Below are positions 1 to 8,339 of a DNA stretch of 64,000 nt, piece after piece; position 1 is the stretch's first letter; each line of letters begins with the position of its first letter. Under the pieces are notes generated by a model that ran no database searches, was not told where the DNA came from, and was given only the letters and a program-made list of their open reading frames with translations. Origin of the DNA: Clostridia bacterium (lineage in GTDB: Bacteria; Bacillota; Clostridia; Christensenellales; Borkfalkiaceae). Position numbers and translations under genes: made by a program. The stretch is from positions 39,035-103,034 of the forward strand of contig JAFUJR010000037.1 in assembly GCA_017468085.1 (NCBI GenBank), in the 5' to 3' direction.

Positions 1-688
1 AGCCGGCAAAAGTGCAAGCCAAATTGTCGATGCGCGGCGCGGCTAAAAACTCGTTATTTACCCCAAACCGATAGGGCATGTCTGCGTTGACGAGGAATAA
101 ATCGTAAGAAAGCGCCTTTTCGCCAACCACCTTTTTTATCACGTCCTCGGCGGTAAACTGCTCGTTCAACAACGCGCAGAGGGGCTGTAAATCTACCTGC
201 GCATTGACGGCAAATTTTTCGTTTACCTCACGGTTTTGATGTACGGCAACGGAGGGAATTTGCACGTTGAAAGGGGAAACCACGGTTTCCGCGTGCAGGC
301 TTCTGCCGCCCCCGCGGACGACCCGCCCCGCAATTTTCAGCGGACGGTCAAAGAAGGAATACCAAATCCCGCCGCCGTATTTTTCCACGTTTAGCGTCGC
401 GCAATCACCCGCCTTTTTCACGACGGGATTTTCCTTTAATTTAAGCGCAGGCGAATCGGTATGCGTCGCAACGATTTTGTAGGCAAATTCGTCCAACGCG
501 CCGACGGTAAACGCAATCAGGCTGCTACCGCCCCGCATAACGAAATATTTCCCGCCCTCGCCAAGCGACCAATCACGGTTTTCAAAAAGCTGAACGAACC
601 CGTTTTCTTCCAATGCCTGTTTTACGTTTTCACAGGCGTGGTAAGCGGTGTAAGACTGTTCTAAAAAGTTTATCAAATTTTCAGGCAT
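1..688 (-). CDS. M18 family aminopeptidase (partial, 3' end outside window)
   Basis: The minus strand is open from an ATG at 688 to the window edge, giving the first 229 residues of a metallo-aminopeptidase of the M18 (aspartyl aminopeptidase) family. The translation has the family's early zinc-site motif ATHTDSPALKLK around residue 77, followed by EKYGGGIWYSFFDRPL and, close to the cut edge, APRIDNLACTFAG, which matches the second metal-site segment (RLDN) of the family. It should remove N-terminal acidic or neutral residues from peptides in the cytoplasm. The start is supported by a GAGG-type ribosome site about 10 bases upstream and a good promoter further out. The family is typically about 430 residues, so roughly half is missing here only because the window ends. 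Confidence 0.88.
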   Translation of the reverse strand, partial: MPENLINFLEQSYTAYHACENVKQALEENGFVQLFENRDWSLGEGGKYFVMRGGSSLIAFTVGALDEFAYKIVATHTDSPALKLKENPVVKKAGDCATLNVEKYGGGIWYSFFDRPLKIAGRVVRGGGRSLHAETVVSPFNVQIPSVAVHQNREVNEKFAVNAQVDLQPLCALLNEQFTAEDVIKKVVGEKALSYDLFLVNADMPYRFGVNNEFLAAPRIDNLACTFAG

Positions 689-720
689 AGACGAACCTCA
701 CTCACAAATTTTCACTCATT

Positions 721-749
721 ATTGTATCATCTTTCCCTTTATTTGACAA
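721..749 (-). promoter_or_regulatory. Sigma-A promoter of the M18 aminopeptidase gene
   Basis: On the minus strand TTGTCA (749-744) and TACAAT (726-721) are separated by 17 bases, about 33 bases before the ATG. Transcription should start near 714. Confidence 0.7.
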
Positions 750-872
750 GTCTTTCCACAAAAAAAACGATATTTTCACCGTCTACAACTAAAAAAAGTT
801 AAATAAATTAGAAAAAATTTGCATGCTTGTCAAATTTTTTAACAAAAATTTAATATACTTTTCACAATCTAA

Positions 873-881
873 TGTTATAAT
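873..881 (+). promoter_or_regulatory. Extended -10 promoter of the marR-type gene
   Basis: TGTTATAAT (873-881) is a consensus extended -10 element 30 bases before the ATG at 911. I see no good -35 hexamer, which is usual for TGn-type promoters. Confidence 0.5.
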
Positions 882-910
882 ATAAACAAAATCAGTATAT
901 GAGGTAAAAT

Positions 911-1393
911 ATGGAAACGAAAAAGAGTGTAAAAAAACTTAGCGCGGACGAAAAACATTTGCAAATGCTTTACGAGTTGAGCAAAAGAAGGGAGGTTCTT
1001 ACAATTGGAACGAAAAACAACCACTTTAAAGACACAGAGCTCCGTCTTCTCGCCGAAATCGTGCAAGCAAACAACAAGGGCGAACGTTTGATTTCCACAC
1101 AGCTTGCCGACAGACTTGGTATTACGCGCTCCGCTATTTCCCAAATCGTCAACCGCTTGGAAGAAAACGGGATCGTAAACCGCGTTCCCGACGCCGTCGA
1201 CAGAAAAATCGCGTACATAGAGCTCACAGACGAAACCTTCGCGCTCTATAAAAAGGATTGGGCTTACTGCCAGAAATTCTTCGGCAAACTCATCAAAAAA
1301 TTTGGGAGAGATAGATTTTATGAAATGTGCGCTTTGACCAACGAGTTTATCGATTTGGTACAAGAAGAGAAAACCGCGCTTTCTAAAAAATAA
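911..1393 (+). CDS. MarR family transcriptional regulator
   Basis: This 160-residue protein has the winged-helix fold of MarR regulators. Residues about 35-110 carry the DNA-binding domain, with a recognisable recognition helix region (LADRLGITRSAISQIVNRL) followed by the wing (NRVPDAVDRKIAYIELT). The N-terminal arm and C-terminal helices are the usual dimerisation parts. A GAGG ribosome site lies 6 bases before the ATG, and an intrinsic terminator follows at once, so it is probably a single-gene transcript. The AT-rich divergent region shared with the aminopeptidase gene is the natural place for its operator, but I could not single out a palindrome. The ligand cannot be read from the sequence. 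Confidence 0.85.
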   Translation: METKKSVKKLSADEKHLQMLYELSKRREVLTIGTKNNHFKDTELRLLAEIVQANNKGERLISTQLADRLGITRSAISQIVNRLEENGIVNRVPDAVDRKIAYIELTDETFALYKKDWAYCQKFFGKLIKKFGRDRFYEMCALTNEFIDLVQEEKTALSKK

Positions 1394-1411
1394 GAATATA
1401 CAAAACGGAGA

Positions 1412-1437
1412 AAAACAGTCGCTATGCGGCTGTTTTT
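1412..1437 (+). terminator. Intrinsic terminator after the marR-type gene
   Basis: CAGTCGC and GCGGCTG form a 7-bp stem (one G-U pair) with a three-base loop, followed by TTTTTT. Confidence 0.75.
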
Positions 1438-1488
1438 TGTATAAAAGCGGAATATTCGCGCATAATGGGAGTAGGAGGAACGAATTTT

Positions 1489-1716
1489 ATGCGTATTGTA
1501 AACATTATTGCTTATATTTTGGTGATTGTCGGCGCGGTAAATTGGGGTTTGTTCGGCTTGTTCGATTTCAACCTCGTATCCACGATTTTTTCGGGCGCGC
1601 GTGCCGTCGGTTCGATTATCGTTTACACCATTATCGCAATCGCGGCGCTTTGGCTCATTCTTTCGCCCTTCATCACGGGCGGCGTGCTTTTGTTTAGAAA
1701 GAAGCGCGCAGATTGA
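1489..1716 (+). CDS. DUF378 family small membrane protein
   Basis: A 75-residue protein with two hydrophobic segments (about residues 3-23 and 38-65) and the family signature LVIVGAVNWGLFGLFDFNLV near the N-terminus, typical of DUF378 inner-membrane proteins. The chosen ATG has GTAGGAGG (1471-1477) 11 bases upstream; an in-frame GTG/ATG further up (1465) lies before that site and is unlikely. The C-terminus ends in basic residues (RKKRAD), consistent with a cytoplasmic tail. The function of the family is unknown. It stands alone between two terminators. Confidence 0.8.
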   Translation: MRIVNIIAYILVIVGAVNWGLFGLFDFNLVSTIFSGARAVGSIIVYTIIAIAALWLILSPFITGGVLLFRKKRAD

Positions 1717-1743
1717 TCCGCATTATAAGCAACGAAAAAATAA

Positions 1744-1783
1744 AAACGCGTACTTGCGTAGGCAAGCGCGCGTTTTTTATTTG
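1744..1783 (+). terminator. Intrinsic terminator after DUF378 gene
   Basis: ACGCG plus ACTTGC pair with GGCAAG plus CGCGT across a short loop; a run of six T follows. Its position between converging genes allows use from both sides. Confidence 0.7.
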
Positions 1784-1797
1784 GCTAAATTGCATTT

Positions 1798-3189
1798 TTA
1801 GTTTTTCTTTATCTTTTCACTCGTCAACACGGGCGAACTAAACGCAAACCGCTTCACCGATTCTACGGCGTTTTGGCAACGTTTTCTCGTCTGATAATGC
1901 TCCCCAAGGCACAAAAGCTGCCCGTTTCCGTTCAAAAGTTTGTAAATATAATCGCCGCGTTTGGTCAATACGATACGGAAATTCCCCGCCGAGATATTTT
2001 TCTTGTGCGTTTCAATGCCGTTCACCGCGCCGATATAAGAGGAATATTCCTCACTCGAAAGCAACTTTTCTCCGTTGTTTGCAAGCAAATCGAAATAATA
2101 CACCGTTTCTCCGTCCGCGTCCGTATTGCCGGAAATAATCCATTTTCCCATACAACCGTCGGGTAACGCCGCGACGGGCGTATCTTCTTCGGGAGGCAAT
2201 TTGATGAATAACTCTCTCGTGTTTTCGTCCAAAACAGCCGTTTCCGCAAACCGTTTTGCAGATTCAAGCGCCTTTTCGCAACGCGCTTTGCTCGGATAAT
2301 TTTCGCCCGTGCAAAGCAAGGTGTTTTTGCCGTTCAAAAGTTTGAAGATATAATGTCCTTTTTTCGAGAGGGTGATACGGAAATTGCCCGCCAAAATATT
2401 CTTTTTATGCGTTTCAATGCCGCGTACCGCACCTGCGTAGGAGGTGTATTCTTCACTCGAAAGCAGCTTCTCGCCGTTGGAGGCGTGCAACTCGAAGAAG
2501 TACAGATCTTCATTTTTATTCTCGTCGTTTTCCTCGTCGGTAACGACGTGGAAAATCACCCATTTTCCCGTGTATTTCTTTTGCTTAGCTTCTCCGTTTT
2601 TGGGCTCTGCCACAACCGAACGCTCCGCGGGTTCCGCCTCTGCTTGCACAGCCGAATTTTTCAATTCGACGGGGGCAGGTGCGGGTTGAATAGGCGTTTC
2701 GCTTATCTTTTCTTCCGTTTTAGTCGTCGCTTCCACGACGGGCGCAGGCTCTGCAACGGGTACGCTTTCCGTGGGTTGCGTTTCCGCAACGGGCGCTGTT
2801 TCTTCCACGACGGGCGCAGGCTCTGCAACGAGCGCGCTTTCCGTGGGTTGCGTAGCTTCCGTAGTAGGCTGAGCGGGTTCTTCCTGAATGGGAGCGGATT
2901 CCGCTACGGGCGCGGGCGTTTCTGCCGCTTGTTCCGCTTCTTTTGCTTCTGCTTCTGCCTTCGCTTTTGCTTCTTCTTCCGCTTTTAATCTTGCTTGCTC
3001 CGCTTCCCAAGCCGCCTTTTTCTTCTTTCGATGGGCGGCTACGCAGGGGATCGCAATCGCCAACCCGATCAGGGCAAGGCAAAGCGCGGCGGCAATCACC
3101 GCCAAGGCGGGGTTTTCCACGCAATAATCCCAACATACGCGGACAGCCTTTTGTATAAAAGAAGTTACGCTCAACAAATTATACAGCAC
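1798..3189 (-). CDS. Membrane-anchored protein with two YegP/DUF1508 domains
   Basis: This 463-residue protein has one membrane segment (about 27-47), a charged Ala/Glu/Lys stretch likely to be coiled coil (to about 85), a Pro/Ala/Glu/Val-rich linker with near-identical PVAEPAPVVE units (to about 200), and two C-terminal repeats of the DUF1508 (YegP) domain. Both repeats carry F.L.A.NGEKLLSSEEY.S and GIETHKKNI, the core of that domain. YegP proteins are small and of unclear role; a membrane-tethered tandem form is unusual. I start it at the GTG at 3189 because AAGGAGAG lies just upstream; a longer in-frame GTG at 3207 would put that site inside the gene. A consensus promoter lies at 3250-3278. 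Confidence 0.75.
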   Translation of the reverse strand: MLYNLLSVTSFIQKAVRVCWDYCVENPALAVIAAALCLALIGLAIAIPCVAAHRKKKKAAWEAEQARLKAEEEAKAKAEAEAKEAEQAAETPAPVAESAPIQEEPAQPTTEATQPTESALVAEPAPVVEETAPVAETQPTESVPVAEPAPVVEATTKTEEKISETPIQPAPAPVELKNSAVQAEAEPAERSVVAEPKNGEAKQKKYTGKWVIFHVVTDEENDENKNEDLYFFELHASNGEKLLSSEEYTSYAGAVRGIETHKKNILAGNFRITLSKKGHYIFKLLNGKNTLLCTGENYPSKARCEKALESAKRFAETAVLDENTRELFIKLPPEEDTPVAALPDGCMGKWIISGNTDADGETVYYFDLLANNGEKLLSSEEYSSYIGAVNGIETHKKNISAGNFRIVLTKRGDYIYKLLNGNGQLLCLGEHYQTRKRCQNAVESVKRFAFSSPVLTSEKIKKN

Positions 3190-3249
3190 AATTCTCTCCT
3201 TTTTCACGCGCTGTGGCGCAACGCCACTTTAAACGCAAGTTACGTGTAT

Positions 3250-3278
3250 ATTTTAATACAAAAAGCCGAAAAAGTCAA
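3250..3278 (-). promoter_or_regulatory. Promoter of the YegP-domain gene
   Basis: Minus-strand TTGACT (3278-3273) and TAAAAT (3255-3250) with a 17-base spacer, about 60 bases before the start. Confidence 0.65.
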
Positions 3279-3316
3279 GTTAAAGCAAAAAAAATTCCCC
3301 CACTTTTCTAAAAAAA

Positions 3317-3345
3317 TTGACAATGCGTGTAAAATCGTTTACAAT
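3317..3345 (+). promoter_or_regulatory. Promoter of the flavoprotein operon
   Basis: TTGACA (3317-3322), a 17-base spacer and TACAAT (3340-3345), 21 bases before the ATG at 3367. It should drive both flavoprotein genes. Confidence 0.8.
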
Positions 3346-3366
3346 AGTAACGTAGGAGGTAAGGAA

Positions 3367-4590
3367 ATGTCTAAAATTGCAATTATCGGCGGCGGCGCAG
3401 CGGGCTTGATGCTTGCCGCAAACTTATGCTTAGATCGCGTAGACCACGAAATCGTCGTTTTTGAACGCGGCGAACGGGTGGGACGCAAACTTTCCGCTAC
3501 GGGCAACGGACAAGGGAATATCACTAACCTCCACGTGAAAGACGGGGGATATTTTTCCTCCGAGCCTGCCGCCGCGGCGCGTGCAAAAGAGATAGTTCGC
3601 GCCTATGACAATACCAAACTCCAAGCCTTTTTCGAAAAACTGGGAATTATTCTAACGGCAGACGATAGGGGCAGAGTATATCCTGCTAGCCGACAAGCCT
3701 CCTCCCTCACCGACGGATTGCGTTATTATATCCAGCACAAAGGGATAAAAACGTGTACGGGCAGTCTTGTTACGGGCATAGAAAAGAGGAACGAAGGTTT
3801 TTCTATCCGTTACAAAAAGGACGGCGATTCGAATGACTGTTACGACTACGCCGATATCGTCGTATTATGCACGGGAGGCAACGCGGCAAAGAATTTCGGC
3901 ACGGACGGCTCGGGTTATCCTTTGGCAAAGTCGTTCGGACACACCGTTACTCCGTTGCAGCCCTCCCTCGTCCAACTCAAAACGAACGCCGACCACATTA
4001 AAACGCTGAAAGGTATACGCGTAAACGACGGCGTTTTGACGGCGCGTACGCCCCGCGGCGAACACGCGTTGCAGGGGGATATTATCTTCACCGACTACGG
4101 CGTTTCGGGGGACGCGGTTTTCCGTATGTCCGCGTTTATCGTCGACCAAATTCCAAGCGGTAAGGTGGAGCTTTGTATCGACTTTTTGCGGAGCACGGAC
4201 GAAAAAACGGTGCTTTCCCTTTTAAAAGCCAAGCAAAACACCTATCCGAACATGGAGAAAACGGAGTTGCTGTTCGGCGTTGTCAACAATCAAATCGGCA
4301 GGGCGGTTATGCGCCGCGCGGGAGGAGATTTGACGAAGGCGGCAAGTCTTGTAAAGCGTTTTACCCTGACGGTTACGGGTAGCTTGGGCTTTGATTACGC
4401 GCAGGTTACCAAAGGGGGGATACCTCTTTCCGAAACGGACGAAGATCTGCAAAGCCGCTTGGCGGAAGGCTTGTATTTTACGGGCGAAATTCTGGACGTA
4501 GACGGGGAATGCGGCGGCTATAATTTGCAGTGGGCGTTTTCGTCCGCTTGCACCGTCGCGGCGGCGATTGACAAAAAATATACAAAATAA
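3367..4590 (+). CDS. HI0933/BaiN-type FAD-dependent oxidoreductase
   Basis: A 407-residue flavoprotein. The dinucleotide-binding motif GGGAAG is at residues 8-13, followed by the family hallmark RKLSATGNGQGNITN and, near the end, GLYFTGEILDVDGECGGYNLQWAFSSA, which closes the FAD site in HI0933-like proteins (YhiN, BaiN). Length fits the family (about 400). Members are NAD(P)/FAD-dependent reductases of mostly unknown substrate; BaiN acts on bile acids, but that specific role cannot be inferred here. The ATG has TAGGAGGTAAGGA directly upstream; reading upstream in frame would run into the promoter and the neighbouring gene's leader. It is followed after 11 bases by a second flavoprotein gene. 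Confidence 0.85.
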   Translation: MSKIAIIGGGAAGLMLAANLCLDRVDHEIVVFERGERVGRKLSATGNGQGNITNLHVKDGGYFSSEPAAAARAKEIVRAYDNTKLQAFFEKLGIILTADDRGRVYPASRQASSLTDGLRYYIQHKGIKTCTGSLVTGIEKRNEGFSIRYKKDGDSNDCYDYADIVVLCTGGNAAKNFGTDGSGYPLAKSFGHTVTPLQPSLVQLKTNADHIKTLKGIRVNDGVLTARTPRGEHALQGDIIFTDYGVSGDAVFRMSAFIVDQIPSGKVELCIDFLRSTDEKTVLSLLKAKQNTYPNMEKTELLFGVVNNQIGRAVMRRAGGDLTKAASLVKRFTLTVTGSLGFDYAQVTKGGIPLSETDEDLQSRLAEGLYFTGEILDVDGECGGYNLQWAFSSACTVAAAIDKKYTK

Positions 4591-4601
4591 CGGGGGCAGG
4601 T

Positions 4602-6182
4602 ATGCGTTTACTCACCATTTCCGACGTAAAATTACCCGTCGGCACAAACGAAAAACAGCTCCTTGCCATCGCGCGGAAAAAACTTGGCGCGCAACCCGTG
4701 CATTTCGTTATTAAGAAAAAATCTTTGGACGCGCGCGATAAAAACAATATCCGCTATATCTATACGATAGAATGCGCCGACGCGCCCCAACCCAAAACGG
4801 AAACGGCTTACGCTCAACTCCCCAAGGCGAAACAGCCCGGGGAAAGGGTGCTTATCGTGGGCGGCGGCCCTGCGGGCTTGTTCTGCGCCATTCGCTTGAT
4901 TGACCGCGGTATCCAACCTATCCTTATCGAACGGGGCGGCAGCGTAGAGGAGCGCGAGGCGAAAATCAACGCCTTTTTCACCGCCAAGCTATTGGATACG
5001 CAGACGAATATCCAATTCGGTGAGGGAGGTGCGGGCACGTTTTCGGACGGAAAGCTCAACACCCAAACGCACAGCCCTTTGAACAAAGAGGTACTTAGCG
5101 TCTTCGTCCGCTTTGGCGCGCCAGAGGAAATATTGTATTTATCTAAGCCGCATATCGGCAGCGATAACTTAAAAAAGGTCGTCAAAAACATGCGCGAATA
5201 TATCTTAGCGCAGGGCGGCGAGGTGCATTTTAACACCCGTTTGGAGGATATCGTCGTCCAAGACGGAAAACTCACGCACGCCGTCGTTCGTAAACTCAAC
5301 GCATACATGGGTGGGGGTAATCCCGAAAAAATACCCGTTTCCGCGCTCATTCTTGCCATTGGGCATAGCGCAAGGGATACTTTTGAAAAATTGCTTAGCA
5401 AAGGGGTGACAATGCACGCCAAAAACTTTGCAGTCGGCGTGCGTATCGAGCATTTGCAAAGCAAAATCGGCATGGCGCAGTACGGAAAGGCGTACACCCG
5501 GCTTCCCCCTGCGGATTACAAGCTCGTTTCCCACGCAAAGGACAGGGCGGCGTTCACCTTTTGTATGTGTCCGGGCGGGTACGTCATGCCCTCGGCAAGC
5601 GAGGAGGGCGGCGTTGTTACCAACGGTATGAGCAATTACGCGCGCGACGGTGAAAACGCCAACAGCGCCCTTATCGTGCAGGTTACGCAAGCGGATTTCG
5701 GCACGGACGCGCCCCTTGGCGGCGTGGAATTTCAGCGCAAATTAGAGCGTGCGGCTTACCGTGCGGGCGGCGAAACGTACGCCGCGCCCACCCAACTTGT
5801 CGGCGATTTTATGCAGAACAGAACGAGTACCCGTTTCGGCGAAGTGCAACCCACCTATGCGGCGGGTACGGCGTTTGCCAACCTCCGCGAAGTCCTTCCG
5901 CAGGCGGTTACCGAAACTCTGCAATTTGCGTTGACGGATATGGATAAAAAGCTCCGCGGCTTTGCGGCAAGCGAGGCAATTTTGACGGCGGTGGAAAGCC
6001 GAACCAGTTCCCCCGTCCGTATCGAGCGAGACGAAACCTTGCAATCGGTCAGTATAAAAGGCTTGTATCCCTGCGGCGAGGGAGCGGGTTATGCGGGCGG
6101 TATCACGTCCTCTGCGGCAGACGGACTTCGCGTTGCCGAGGCGATATTTGCCCGCTTCAGTGAAAGCGGCGATAATAATTAA
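4602..6182 (+). CDS. COG2509-type FAD-dependent dehydrogenase
   Basis: A 526-residue protein with an N-terminal alpha/beta domain (about 1-75) and an FAD-binding core beginning with VLIVGGGPAG near residue 86. The segment QFGEGGAGTFSDGKL and the end IKGLYPCGEGAGYAGGITSSAADGLRVAEAI are characteristic of the uncharacterised COG2509 dehydrogenases, which usually have this length. The substrate is unknown. It lies 11 bases after the first flavoprotein gene, so the two are probably co-transcribed. The ribosome site is poor: the sequence before the ATG is GGGGGCAGGT, a copy of a chromosomal 11-mer discussed in the findings, so translation may depend on coupling. Confidence 0.8.
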   Translation: MRLLTISDVKLPVGTNEKQLLAIARKKLGAQPVHFVIKKKSLDARDKNNIRYIYTIECADAPQPKTETAYAQLPKAKQPGERVLIVGGGPAGLFCAIRLIDRGIQPILIERGGSVEEREAKINAFFTAKLLDTQTNIQFGEGGAGTFSDGKLNTQTHSPLNKEVLSVFVRFGAPEEILYLSKPHIGSDNLKKVVKNMREYILAQGGEVHFNTRLEDIVVQDGKLTHAVVRKLNAYMGGGNPEKIPVSALILAIGHSARDTFEKLLSKGVTMHAKNFAVGVRIEHLQSKIGMAQYGKAYTRLPPADYKLVSHAKDRAAFTFCMCPGGYVMPSASEEGGVVTNGMSNYARDGENANSALIVQVTQADFGTDAPLGGVEFQRKLERAAYRAGGETYAAPTQLVGDFMQNRTSTRFGEVQPTYAAGTAFANLREVLPQAVTETLQFALTDMDKKLRGFAASEAILTAVESRTSSPVRIERDETLQSVSIKGLYPCGEGAGYAGGITSSAADGLRVAEAIFARFSESGDNN

Positions 6183-6289
6183 CATTTTTTGTTAGTAATT
6201 ATAATATTCACAAAACTATCACATAGTTTTCACAATATTATCACAAACTAAAATTAAAATTAAAGGTGCGAAAGAAGAAAAAAGCTTTT

Positions 6290-6370
6290 GTGTAAGGGAG
6301 ATAACCGCTCGTATTTGGGCGGCAATGGAAGGGCGGAAAAGTTTTTCCAATTGCAATAAGGTTATCGCTA
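6290..6370 (+). ncRNA. Candidate structured RNA between convergent genes
   Basis: In a non-coding stretch GATAACC (6300-6306) pairs with GGTTATC (6360-6366). Inside this closing stem lie CCGC/GCGG (6305-6308 with 6319-6322, competing with two pairs of the closing stem) and a long hairpin GCAATGGAA (6322-6330) with TTCCAATTGC (6345-6354) with one bulged A. It is not upstream of any gene in the window. I do not recognise the family and there is no clean terminator at its 3' end; either strand could be transcribed. Confidence 0.35.
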
Positions 6371-6420
6371 CAATTTAATCCAACTATACTAACTTTTTTC
6401 ATATTCTCTCACTAAATGGT

Positions 6421-6450
6421 ATGCGGCACGCGTGTTTACGCGTGCCGCAT
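6421..6450. terminator. Long hairpin between convergent genes
   Basis: ATGCGGCACGCGT and ACGCGTGCCGCAT form a perfect 13-bp stem with a GTTT loop. There is no T-run on either side, so termination is inferred from position only. Confidence 0.5.
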
Positions 6451-6479
6451 ATCATTTATACCGTTATCGTTTAACGTTA

Positions 6480-8093
6480 TCAGTTGCTTTTTCTCGTGAT
6501 GGAGCAAAGCTTGATTTTTTTGTTCGTTTCTTCTTCGACGGGCGCGGGTCGAGCGTCAACGTATCTATGTGTGATCACGGCAACGCGCGTCGTTTGCCCC
6601 GCGGGGGTAGCCGCTTCGCATACCCTTTCCGCGTCGTTTTCCGTCGTGGAAACGGATTGCTCGCACGTTGTATCCCTTTCGTTTTCCGTACACGCGCCGC
6701 AGCTTTCCGTCGGGCGTTCTACGTGCGTATCGCACACCGCCGCCGTTTCTTGCGTTTGGCTTGCGGCGTTAGGCGCGCAAACCGCCTTGATCGCTTTATA
6801 ATAAATTTCGCTCATGCGTTCAATCTGCTTAAAGGTTACGTATTCGTTGGCTTGGTGAATGGTTGCCTCGTCGCCCATCATTTCAGGACCGAATGCGCAA
6901 CCGCACTTCAAAGCTCTTGCATACGTACCGCCGCCGATGGCGATGGGCTTTGCGTTCTCGCCCGTTACTTCGTTGTATACGGCGGTCAACGTAGAAATCA
7001 ACTTGCCGTTCGGGTCGTTGTAAAGGGGAGCTTGGTAGTTTTCGACGACGTATTCCAACCCGAAGCTATCCAATTTTTCCTTTACCGTTTCCAAGGGGAG
7101 GGTGGCGGGGAACCGAATGTCCGTCGTGATTTTCAAAACGCCGTTTTTAAATTCCGCTACGTCGGGCGACATGGTCAGCTTGCCCGTTTCGTCTACGAGC
7201 GTCTTTAAACCCGTTACGTCGTCGAATAAGCATTCGTAAACGCGCTGAATATCCTCGTTGTTTTTGGATAAGAAAAGGAGCAACGCCTGCAAAGCGTTCG
7301 CGCCCATCTGCGGCGTAGAACCGTGCGCCGACTTGCCTTCCGCGCGTAAAATATTCGTCGTATTGTCGTAGGAAAGGCGAGTGCCTGCCACGGGATTTTC
7401 ATACCCAACCAAGCCTTCGGCTGCCTTTCTCGTCAAAATCGCGGCGGCGCTGTCGCACACCATATTCACCCTTTCGCCTGCGTTCAACGCGGACATGGGC
7501 GCCTCGTTTATAGGGCAAAGTACGGAAAAATGCAAAATGCCCTTCTCTGCGTAGATGACGGGGAAATCTGCGTCGGGCGTAAAACCTTCTTCGGGCATTT
7601 GCGCGACCTCGTTGTAATGCTCGATGCATTTCCAACCCGCTTCTTCGTTGCAACCGACGATCAACTTGATTTTTCTCGACGGGGTAATACCCTCGTCCTT
7701 CAAAGCCTTTAAGGCGTACAGGCAAACGACGGCGGGCGTCTTGTCGTCCATCGCGCCTCTGCCCCAAATTTTTCTGCCGCCTACGCCACCGTCGGATACG
7801 TCGTCGTTGATAACGCCGCCGAAGGGGGGATATTTCCAACCGCTTCCCGCGGGGACGACGTCCAAATGCGCCAAAATAGCAAATTCCTTGCCCTCGCCAA
7901 AAACGACTTCGCCAACGTAGTTGTCATAATTGCGGGTTTCAAATCCCATCTCCGAGGCGAGGTTTAAAAAGAATTGCAGACAATCAGCCGCTTCTTTCCC
8001 AAACGGGCAATCTGCAACCGCCTCTTTCAAAGAGGAATCAAACTTTAAAATTTCCACGGTGGAAGCAACGATATCGTTGAAATATTTTTCCAT
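6480..8093 (-). CDS. pepV: PepV-like M20 family dipeptidase with a C-terminal extension
   Basis: A 537-residue zinc dipeptidase. Metal-site segments of M20 peptidases are in order: HLDVVPAGSGW (from residue 76), GRGAMDDKTP, CNEEAGWKC with the catalytic Glu pair, PDADFPVIYAEKG, and a late HQANEYV histidine. The core should hydrolyse dipeptides in the cytoplasm. The start is the ATG with GGAG six bases upstream; in-frame upstream starts lie beyond the promoter. The canonical enzyme ends at about EIYYKAIKAVCA; here about 100 further residues follow, low in hydrophobics, rich in Thr, Glu and Cys, ending with a basic segment. That tail is unlike any domain I know and could be disordered. Confidence 0.85.
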   Translation of the reverse strand: MEKYFNDIVASTVEILKFDSSLKEAVADCPFGKEAADCLQFFLNLASEMGFETRNYDNYVGEVVFGEGKEFAILAHLDVVPAGSGWKYPPFGGVINDDVSDGGVGGRKIWGRGAMDDKTPAVVCLYALKALKDEGITPSRKIKLIVGCNEEAGWKCIEHYNEVAQMPEEGFTPDADFPVIYAEKGILHFSVLCPINEAPMSALNAGERVNMVCDSAAAILTRKAAEGLVGYENPVAGTRLSYDNTTNILRAEGKSAHGSTPQMGANALQALLLFLSKNNEDIQRVYECLFDDVTGLKTLVDETGKLTMSPDVAEFKNGVLKITTDIRFPATLPLETVKEKLDSFGLEYVVENYQAPLYNDPNGKLISTLTAVYNEVTGENAKPIAIGGGTYARALKCGCAFGPEMMGDEATIHQANEYVTFKQIERMSEIYYKAIKAVCAPNAASQTQETAAVCDTHVERPTESCGACTENERDTTCEQSVSTTENDAERVCEAATPAGQTTRVAVITHRYVDARPAPVEEETNKKIKLCSITRKSN

Positions 8094-8160
8094 ACCAATC
8101 TCCATACGCATAAATTCCGTCGCCTTGGGCAAACGCCCCAAAAGCATGGTTACACTATAT

Positions 8161-8189
8161 ATTATACACATTTTTTCGGCTTAGGTAAA
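8161..8189 (-). promoter_or_regulatory. Promoter of pepV
   Basis: Minus-strand TTTACC (8189-8184) and TATAAT (8166-8161) with a 17-base spacer. The 5' leader would be about 60 bases. Confidence 0.65.
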
Positions 8190-8238
8190 CAAAATAAGGG
8201 GGTATGTGTAAAAAAATAATTTTTTAACAAGCTCCGCT

Positions 8239-8267
8239 TTGACATTTTTACAAAAGTATGCTACAAT
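8239..8267 (+). promoter_or_regulatory. Promoter of the radC-like operon
   Basis: TTGACA (8239-8244), 17 bases, TACAAT (8262-8267). It precedes a set of four tightly spaced genes ending at 11738. Confidence 0.8.
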
Positions 8268-8339
8268 TATCAAGACAGTATTTTATAATTAACGGAATGC
8301 CCTTACGGGTGCGCCTACCGCGTTAAAGGATGAAGGATT

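Noticed and set aside
2720-3136. Arg-rich minus-strand frame inside the YegP-domain gene
   Set aside because: It is a frame-shifted reading of the repetitive Pro/Ala/Glu linker, not a gene.
2995-3366. In-frame upstream extension of the first flavoprotein gene
   Set aside because: It would include the promoter at 3317-3345 and overlap the divergent gene; the ATG at 3367 has an ideal ribosome site and starts right at the Rossmann strand.
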